Part shown: one piece after another, positions 58,727 through 64,000 of the stretch
Position numbering within the stretch: the stretch's first letter is position 1
How the letters are laid out: the number at the start of each line of letters is the position of its first letter
Source: Kribbella amoyensis
Lineage (GTDB): Bacteria; Actinomycetota; Actinomycetes; Propionibacteriales; Kribbellaceae
Length of the DNA stretch: 64,000 nucleotides
Direction: 5' to 3'
NCBI RefSeq assembly: GCF_007828865.1
Contig: NZ_VIVK01000001.1
Location: forward strand, 248,001-312,000
The notes under the pieces: generated by a model
Databases searched by the model: none
What the model was told of the DNA's origin: nothing
Seen by the model: only the letters and a program-made list of their open reading frames with translations
Position numbers and translations under genes: made by a program

Positions 58727-59679
58727 CGATCACGAATCCCCTTCACCGACAGGGTTTCACCTCGTTGCGGGCGGGCGGCCTGAACTGGGACGCGCTGCCG
58801 CTGCGGCTGTTCGACAAGGGCAACCGGAAGTTCTGGAATCCGCGCGACCTCGACTTCCGCCAGGACGCCGAGGACTGGCAGCGGCTCACCGACAACGAGC
58901 GGGACAACGCGATGATGCTGTGCGCGCAGTTCATCGCAGGTGAAGAGGCGGTGACCGAGGACCTGCAGCCGTTCCTACAGGCAATGGCGGCCGAGGGCCG
59001 GTTCGGCGACGAGATGTACCTGACCCAGTTCTGCTTCGAGGAGGCCAAGCACACCGCGGTCTTCCGGCTCTGGCTGGACGCGGTCGGCGTCACCGAGGAC
59101 CTGCACCACTACGTCGAGAACAACCCCGGGTACCGCGCGATCTTCTACGAGGCCCTGCCGGTGGCGCTGAAGTCCTTGGCCGACGACCCGTCGCCGGCGA
59201 ACCAGGTCCGCGCATCGGTGACGTACAACCACGTGGTCGAAGGCACGCTCGCGCTGACCGGGTACCACGCCTGGAACCTGCTCTGTACCGCGCGCGGCAT
59301 CCTGCCCGGCATGCAGGAACTGATCCGCCGCATCGGTGACGACGAAAGACGCCACATGGCCTGGGGCACGTTCACCTGCCGCCGCCACGTGGCCGCCGAC
59401 GAGACGAACTGGAAGATCGTCACCGACACGATGGAGGAACTGCTCCCGCACGCCCTGGTCCAGATCCAGTGGGCCCTGGAGAACTCCCCCGAGGTTCCCC
59501 CGGAGATCGACCCGACCGCCCTGATGACGTACGCCGGCGACCGCGCCACCCGCCGACTTGGTGCCATCGAGTCCGCCGTCGGCGCGGACGTCGCGGGCAT
59601 CGACCTGGACTACTCCCCCGAAAAACTCGAAGAAGACTTCGGCGCCGAAGACTCCGCAGCCCTGGCCGCCGTGCGCTAG
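58723..59679 (+). CDS. R2-like ligand-binding oxidase (R2lox, Mn/Fe)
   Basis: 318 residues, relative of ribonucleotide reductase R2 that holds a Mn/Fe pair and a long-chain ligand instead of making a tyrosyl radical. Every key residue of Mycobacterium Rv0233 is found at a constant offset of six: metal ligands E74, E107, H110, E173, E208 and H211, plus V77 and Y168, the partners of the Val-Tyr ether crosslink. Segments are [42 protein letters not shown] and [13 protein letters not shown]. It is often mis-annotated as R2 subunit; no nrdA or nrdE is present here. Its oxidised substrate is unknown. Coupled to tetR by a 4-bp overlap. Confidence 0.93.
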   Translation: MTITNPLHRQGFTSLRAGGLNWDALPLRLFDKGNRKFWNPRDLDFRQDAEDWQRLTDNERDNAMMLCAQFIAGEEAVTEDLQPFLQAMAAEGRFGDEMYLTQFCFEEAKHTAVFRLWLDAVGVTEDLHHYVENNPGYRAIFYEALPVALKSLADDPSPANQVRASVTYNHVVEGTLALTGYHAWNLLCTARGILPGMQELIRRIGDDERRHMAWGTFTCRRHVAADETNWKIVTDTMEELLPHALVQIQWALENSPEVPPEIDPTALMTYAGDRATRRLGAIESAVGADVAGIDLDYSPEKLEEDFGAEDSAALAAVR

Positions 59680-59732
59680 TACAGGTACCTGACTGGTACG
59701 GCGCGCGCCTGCTAAGTCTGGAAGGCGGGACG

Positions 59733-60413
59733 GGCTCGCGCCGATTCCAGGAGGCTCAACGTCACCTGGAGAAGGCTGTCACGCTCGCCGGGTTGTCGGG
59801 TGACCCTCAGGTCCAGCACCAGGCGTGGCGCCAGGCTTCGATGCTCGCGGGCCAGCGAGGCCGCTATACCGACGCGATCGCGGCCGCCGAGGCGTGCGCC
59901 ACCACACGCGTCAGCCGAGCTGATCCGCTCTCCTCTTCGCTGACCCATAGCCGGCTGGCTCTGGCGGCGTCGAACCTCGGCGACCGGACTCGTGCCCAGC
60001 GTGCACTCGAGCGTGCGACGGTGGCGCTCGATCGCGCCGACCTGACGATGCCCCGGCCGCCCTCGGTTGCCTTCTACACCCCGGGCGAACTGCACGGCCT
60101 GTCCGGCCTTGTCCACTACCGGCTCGGTGTCGCTGACGAGGCGGAGTCCCATACCCACCGCTGCCTCGCCCAGCTCCGTGAAGATCAGCACCGGAACCGG
60201 GCCTACTACCGCGCCCATGCGGCTTTGACGCAGGTTGCCCAGGGCGACCTCGACCAGGCCGTGTCCACGGCGGCGAGCGTCGTCGCGCCGTCCGACGCAC
60301 CGAGCGGCCGCGTGACCCACCTACTGCAGGCCTTCACGTCCGCGCTCCAGCAGGCAGCCCCCGGTACTGCCGTCAACCGTGATTGGAAAGACTTCCTCCG
60401 CACCGTCGACTGA
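59733..60413 (+). pseudogene. 3' remnant of a TPR-containing transcriptional regulator
   Basis: An open frame of about 227 codons with tetratricopeptide-like repeats (FQEAQRHLEKAVTLAGLSGD, LAASNLGDRTRAQRALERAT, ARAHLQ-like YYRAHAALTQVAQGDLDQAV) and no N-terminal domain. Regulators of this kind normally carry an XRE-type HTH ahead of the TPRs; that part is absent, and the frame runs back antiparallel to nothing but into the R2lox gene in another register. No start codon with a ribosome site precedes the homologous part. Base composition and codon use look less GC-biased than neighbours. It ends 28 bp before a GNAT gene, a frequent companion. I read it as a truncated, probably dead gene. Confidence 0.65.
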
Positions 60414-60441
60414 CCGCCGTCCCTTCGTCCGAGGAGTTCGA

Positions 60442-60993
60442 GTGCCCGATCAGATCACCCTTCGCCGGTACGGCGTCGACCAGCTCGAGGTCATCCGGCC
60501 GACCCTCGTCAGCCTCTATGCGGAGGTCTACGAGAAGGAGATCGGTGAGGATCCGTTCTTCTCGGTCGATCGGTTCCAAGGGCGGCTGAGCGGCCACTCC
60601 AAGCGTCCCCGTTGGGAGGCCGTCGTGGCTTTCGACGGCGGTGAGGCAGCTGGGTACGCCTATGCCGCGGCTCTCCCTTCGGGGACGGCTTGGTGGAGTC
60701 ATATGCTCGAACCTCTGCCGGAGGCGGAGACCACCGAGACTGGTCGGCGCACCATGGCCCTGTACGAACTGATGGTCGGTCGGCACTGGCGAGGGACAGG
60801 CTTGGCTCAGCGAATCCATGAGGCCCTGCTCGCGGAGCGCTCCGAGGAACGCGCGACGCTGCTGGTCGAGTCCACTCACCCCAAGGTGCGGGCGCTGTAC
60901 GAGTCTTGGGGATACGAACGGATCGGGGACCAGCAACCGTTCGCCGATGCTCCGATCTACGCCACCATGCTCCGCCCGCTCGCCCAGGATTAG
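60442..60993 (+). CDS. GNAT-family N-acetyltransferase
   Basis: 183 residues from the GTG after GAGGAG (5-base gap). The acetyl-CoA site is VGRHWRGTGLAQRIHEALLA, and VESTHPKVRALYESWGYERI is the usual end of the fold, with ATMLRPL as last strand. N-terminal WEAVVAFDGGEAAGYAYAAA forms the beta-sheet core. The acceptor is unknown (small molecule, antibiotic or protein). It follows the truncated TPR regulator, suggesting both came as one acquired unit of which the regulator has decayed. Its stop overlaps that of the MFS gene on the other strand (TTAG). Confidence 0.85.
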   Translation: MPDQITLRRYGVDQLEVIRPTLVSLYAEVYEKEIGEDPFFSVDRFQGRLSGHSKRPRWEAVVAFDGGEAAGYAYAAALPSGTAWWSHMLEPLPEAETTETGRRTMALYELMVGRHWRGTGLAQRIHEALLAERSEERATLLVESTHPKVRALYESWGYERIGDQQPFADAPIYATMLRPLAQD

Positions 60994-62246
60994 CCACCTC
61001 CCGTGTGGTCCCTGGCCGCGGTGCGTTGAGGGTTGGTGGAGCGGCTGGTTGCCAGGACGAGGAGGGCGGTCAGGGCTAGGGCTCCGGTGAGCCACGGGAC
61101 TGCGGTGGGGCCGATTGCGTCGACTACGCGGCCGCCGGTGAGGGCGCCGAGGCCGATGGCGCCGTTGAACACGCCGACGAGGAGGGCGGCCGCTGCTTCG
61201 GTGGAGCGGGGTGTGGCCGCCCTTTGCCAGTTCTGGGTGGAGACCGTGACGCCGCCGTACGCGAGGCCCCAGAACACCAGCAGGACAAGGGCTCCCGGGA
61301 TCGTCGTACCGAGGATCGCGAGGGCCGGGACCGCGAGGGTGAGGCCGATCGCGATCAGGAGGAGGGCACGGCGTGGGGACCGGGTCGCGCCGGCCGCGAA
61401 GTTGCCGGCCACGCCCGCGACGCCGTACGCGAGGAGCAGGGTGCCGATGAGGGCGGGCTGGAGGTCGGCCAGGGTCTCCAGGAGCGGGCGGACGTAGGTG
61501 TACGCCGAGAAGTGGGCGGTGACCAGGAGCGCGACGAGGACCAGGCCGACCCGGATGCGCCGGTCGCGGAGCGCGTCCCCGACATCGCAGCGGCGGACGG
61601 CGGTTGCCGCGGGCAACTTCGGGAGCGTGACGGCGAGGGCGGCCGCGAGGACGAAGGCGACCACCCCGACGGCGGCGAAGGCCCAGCGCCAGCCGGCGAA
61701 CTCGCCGAGGTAGGTCCCGGCCGGGATCCCGAGCACCGAGGCGATCCCGATCCCGCTGAAGATCAGCGAGCTCGCCGGACCCACGGACCGCTCGGGGACC
61801 AGCCGCGCGGCCAGGCCGACGGTGAGCAGCCAAACCCCGCCGAGCGAGATCCCGGTCAGGACCCGCGCGACCATCAGGACGGCGAAGCTGGTCGCGACGG
61901 CCGCGAGCAAGGTCGCGAGTCCGAGCAGGGCCATCAGCGTGACGAGAACGACGCGGCGGTCGAGCCGGCCGAGGGCGAGCGGCAGGATCGGTGCCGTGAC
62001 CGCCGAGACCAGACCGGTCACGGTGAGCGCCAGCCCGGCCGTGCCCTCGGTGACGGACAACGCGGCACCCATCGGGGTGAGCAGGCCGACCGGCATCATC
62101 TCGGCCGTCACCACGGTGAACACGGCCCCTGCCATCACCGCCGCCGCGACCCACCCGCGAGCCGACGACACGGCCACCTGTGGGACGACCGGGCCGGAGG
62201 CTGCCGCGGCGGGGACGGATGGACTGGATTCGGCGCAGATCGTCAT
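60990..62246 (-). CDS. MFS exporter of the AraJ / sugar-efflux (DHA1) type
   Basis: 418 residues from the ATG at 62246. Twelve helices, with WVAAAVMAGAVFTVVTAEMM, GLLTPMGAALSVTEGTAGLA, LPLALGRLDRRVVLVTLMAL and RVLTGISLGGVWLLTVGLAA typical of DHA1 exporters such as AraJ, YdeA and chloramphenicol efflux proteins. An upstream in-frame start 24 codons earlier would place polar residues inside the LysR regulatory region. Divergent from the LysR gene, which is its likely activator. Confidence 0.88.
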   Translation of the reverse strand: MTICAESSPSVPAAAASGPVVPQVAVSSARGWVAAAVMAGAVFTVVTAEMMPVGLLTPMGAALSVTEGTAGLALTVTGLVSAVTAPILPLALGRLDRRVVLVTLMALLGLATLLAAVATSFAVLMVARVLTGISLGGVWLLTVGLAARLVPERSVGPASSLIFSGIGIASVLGIPAGTYLGEFAGWRWAFAAVGVVAFVLAAALAVTLPKLPAATAVRRCDVGDALRDRRIRVGLVLVALLVTAHFSAYTYVRPLLETLADLQPALIGTLLLAYGVAGVAGNFAAGATRSPRRALLLIAIGLTLAVPALAILGTTIPGALVLLVFWGLAYGGVTVSTQNWQRAATPRSTEAAAALLVGVFNGAIGLGALTGGRVVDAIGPTAVPWLTGALALTALLVLATSRSTNPQRTAARDHTGGG

Positions 62247-62289
62247 GGTCCTCAGCCAACGCCCGGGCGAGTCGGGGAACAACGACGAT

Positions 62290-63219
62290 GTGCTCATCCT
62301 TGAATTAGCTGAGCTCATCGATCACCGGAGGTGCGTCATCAGTCTGGAGATCCGCGAACTGGAGTGTTTCCTGGTCCTCGCCGAGGAACTGCACTTCGGC
62401 CGGACAGCGGACCGGCTCTACCTGTCGCAGGGCCGGGTCAGCCAGCTGCTCCGGTCCCTGGAGCACCGGGTCGGCGGCCAACTCGTCGAGCGCACCAGCC
62501 GGCGCGTCGCCCTGACCCCGCTCGGCAAGGACTTCCTCGACGACCTGCGCCCGGCGTACGCGGCGTTGGAGCGCGTGGTGGAACGGACCCGCGAGGCGGC
62601 CGGCGGTACCGTCGGGCGGCTCCGGATCGGCTTCCAGGGGACGGCCAACGACACGATCCTCGGCGCCGTGACCGCGTTCCAGGAACGGCACCCGGCCTGC
62701 ACGATCGAGGTCACCGAGTTGCCGTTGAACGACCCGTTCAGCGCGTTGCGCCGAGGCGCCGTGGACGCGGCGGTCGTGATGCTCCCGGTCGCGGAGGACG
62801 ATCTCGTTCTCGGTCCGGTCTTCTCCGAGCAGCCGCAGACCCTGACCGTGTCGATCCGGCATCCACTGGCGAACCGCGCGTCGCTGGACCTCGAGGATCT
62901 CGCCGGCAGCACCCTGATCTCCGTCGCGCCGCCGGCCCCGGTCTACTGGCGGCACGCCCAGGCCCCGCCGTACACCCCGTCGGGCGCGCTGATCTGCCGT
63001 GGACCCGAGATCCGCACCCTGCAGGAAGGGCTGTCGATGATCGCGGCCGACCGCGGCGGCATGCTGCTCTGCCGCCCGACCGCCGAGCAGAACCGCCGCG
63101 CCGACCTGGTCCACATCCCGCTCACCGGAGTCCCGCCGTCGGCCCTCGGCCTGGTCTGGCGCCGCGGCGAGGACACCCCGTCACTGCGGACGTTCGCGGC
63201 CGCCCTGGCCGGCCGCTGA
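62290..63219 (+). CDS. LysR-family transcriptional regulator, start uncertain
   Basis: Up to 309 residues. The HTH is LECFLVLAEELHFGRTADRL then YLSQGRVSQLLRSLEHRVGG; the effector domain follows (GRLRIGFQGTANDTILGAVT, EVTELPLNDPFSALRRGAVD, GLSMIAADRGGMLLCRP). The family normally begins within 3-5 residues of the RELECF block, but no ATG, GTG or TTG is in frame there. GTG at 62290 is the nearest canonical start and adds about 18 residues. An ATC at 62338 has GGAGG six bases upstream. Divergent from the MFS exporter, its presumed target. Confidence 0.85.
   Translation: MLILELAELIDHRRCVISLEIRELECFLVLAEELHFGRTADRLYLSQGRVSQLLRSLEHRVGGQLVERTSRRVALTPLGKDFLDDLRPAYAALERVVERTREAAGGTVGRLRIGFQGTANDTILGAVTAFQERHPACTIEVTELPLNDPFSALRRGAVDAAVVMLPVAEDDLVLGPVFSEQPQTLTVSIRHPLANRASLDLEDLAGSTLISVAPPAPVYWRHAQAPPYTPSGALICRGPEIRTLQEGLSMIAADRGGMLLCRPTAEQNRRADLVHIPLTGVPPSALGLVWRRGEDTPSLRTFAAALAGR
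62292..62319. promoter_or_regulatory. Candidate LysR site: two GCTCATC repeats 21 bp apart
   Basis: GCTCATC at 62292-62298 and 62313-62319, two helical turns apart, with the palindrome TGAGCTCA (62310-62317) on the second copy. It lies in the divergent MFS-LysR region and, if LysR starts upstream at 62290, inside its coding start. Confidence 0.4.
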
Positions 63220-63243
63220 GTTGCCTAGGGCAACTTCAAGACG

Positions 63244-64000
63244 TCAGGCCGTCCCCTCGGCCGCGTCCAGGCCGAGCAGCTCGACGGACTTCGCGCGCAT
63301 CTCGACCTTGCGGATCTTGCCGGTCACCGTCATCGGGAAGTCGTCGACCAGCAGGACGTACTTCGGGATCTTGTAGTGCGCCAGCTTGCCGGTGGCGAAC
63401 TCGCGGACCTGGGCCGCGTCCAGCTCCTCGGCGCCGTCCTTCAACTTGATCCACGCGCACAGCTCCTCGCCGTACTTGCGGTCGGGGACCCCGATCACCT
63501 GGACGTCGGCGATCTCCGGATGCGTGTACAGGAACTCCTCGATCTCCCGCGGGTACACGTTCTCGCCGCCGCGGATCACCATGTCCTTGATCCGGCCGAC
63601 GATGTTGACGTACCCGTCGTCGCGCATCACCGCGAGGTCGCCGGTGTGCATCCAGCGGGCCCGGTCGATCGCTTCGGCCGTCTTGTCCGGCTCGTCCCAA
63701 TAGCCCAGCATCACCGAGTACCCCCGGGTGCACAGCTCGCCGGTCTCGCCGCGGGGGACGACCAGGCCGGTCGCCGGGTCGACCAGCTTGACCTCGACGT
63801 GCGGCATCACCTGGCCCACGGTCGACGTCCGCCGGTCGAGGTCGTCGTCGCGCCGGGTCTGGGTGGACACCGGCGAGGTCTCGGTCATGCCGTAGCAGAT
63901 CGCCACCTCGGCCATGTGCATGTCGGCCACGCACCGCTTCATCACCTCGATCGGGCACGGCGATCCGGCCATCACCCCGGTCCGCAACGAGCTCAGGTCG
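63244..64000 (-). CDS. Acyl-CoA synthetase (AMP-binding), C-terminal part
   Basis: The last 252 codons of an adenylate-forming ligase whose 5' part lies beyond the window. Visible core motifs are [13 protein letters not shown] (A5), [15 protein letters not shown] (A7), [20 protein letters not shown] (A8 hinge) and [10 protein letters not shown] (A10 Lys). The spacing and GMTETSP fit the medium/long-chain fatty-acyl-CoA synthetase group (FadD-like). It makes acyl-CoA from a fatty acid, ATP and CoA. It converges on the LysR gene (24 bp). Confidence 0.9.
   Translation of the reverse strand, partial: DLSSLRTGVMAGSPCPIEVMKRCVADMHMAEVAICYGMTETSPVSTQTRRDDDLDRRTSTVGQVMPHVEVKLVDPATGLVVPRGETGELCTRGYSVMLGYWDEPDKTAEAIDRARWMHTGDLAVMRDDGYVNIVGRIKDMVIRGGENVYPREIEEFLYTHPEIADVQVIGVPDRKYGEELCAWIKLKDGAEELDAAQVREFATGKLAHYKIPKYVLLVDDFPMTVTGKIRKVEMRAKSVELLGLDAAEGTA

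Noticed and set aside
58300..59679. A 459-codon frame joining TetR DNA to R2lox
   Set aside because: The upstream 141 codons read the tetR gene out of frame; ATG 58723 overlapping the tetR stop gives the correct R2lox N-terminus.
58723..59679. Annotation as ribonucleotide reductase beta subunit
   Set aside because: The Val-Tyr crosslink pair and the R2lox ligand pattern are present and no alpha subunit gene is nearby.

Overview
The window is high-GC, gene-dense DNA from an actinomycete. The taxonomic signs are a mycothione reductase (41315..39918), an F420-dependent luciferase-like oxidoreductase, the actinobacterial DUF2530 / DUF3027 / MFS neighbourhood (49199..52403), an actinobacterial-type SerC, an R2lox protein directly behind a TetR gene as in Mycobacterium Rv0232-Rv0233, many GTG/TTG starts, and many TetR/LacI/AraC regulators. 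A Propionibacteriales soil actinomycete (Nocardioidaceae or Kribbella-like) fits best, but that placement is inference. I see no rRNA, tRNA, CRISPR array, insertion sequence or prophage; the region reads as ordinary chromosome with many short, locally regulated transcription units.

Layout. 0-5 kb: end of an ABC exporter, then a four-gene minus-strand amino-sugar cluster (ROK kinase, NagA, PfkB kinase, class II aldolase) that fits GalNAc/GlcNAc breakdown but lacks the deaminase/isomerase. 5-10 kb: TetR gene with a perfect operator, a gene-free stretch with an unusual spaced repeat array (6069-6572), hotdog and CGNR proteins, an SPFH protein coupled to a small coiled-coil membrane protein, and a gap that looks like an independent small RNA (9346-9553). 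10-22 kb: TetR/MMPL exporter pair, pdxH, citrate synthase, AraC/phytanoyl-CoA dioxygenase pair, DHFR-like protein, serC, a secreted propeller protein coupled to a methyltransferase. 21.7-26.5 kb: ArsR-type regulator with a 13-bp-phased operator array, MFS transporter and a membrane protein whose genes overlap by 248 bp tail to tail, an enolase-superfamily enzyme. 26.5-33 kb: a sugar-uptake locus, with a LacI regulator divergent from an acyltransferase/alpha-alpha-domain fusion, LacI-type operators, and a lipoprotein plus two permeases. 34-38 kb: EfeUOB iron uptake under a DtxR/IdeR-type box. 38-41 kb: ThpR divergent from a polynucleotide-kinase-like/F420-oxidoreductase fusion, then mycothione reductase. 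41-49 kb: MarR-MFS operon, S9 peptidase, Dabb/TetR pair, AzgA purine permease. 49-55 kb: conserved DUF genes, a DHA2 drug exporter with its TetR, a cold-shock-domain protein. 55-64 kb: a HAD-LarE fusion, TauD dioxygenase, TetR-R2lox operon, a truncated TPR regulator, GNAT, MFS/LysR pair and the 3' part of an acyl-CoA synthetase.

The most unusual items are the two enzyme fusions that suggest new biochemistry (PNK-like kinase + F420 oxidoreductase beside an RNA cyclic phosphodiesterase; HAD phosphatase + LarE), the acyltransferase/sugar-domain fusion, the A-44-B-30-B repeat array, and the small-RNA candidate. Several operators are clear enough to pair with a specific regulator. Start codons were moved from the longest open frame wherever a good ribosome site or family length argued for it.
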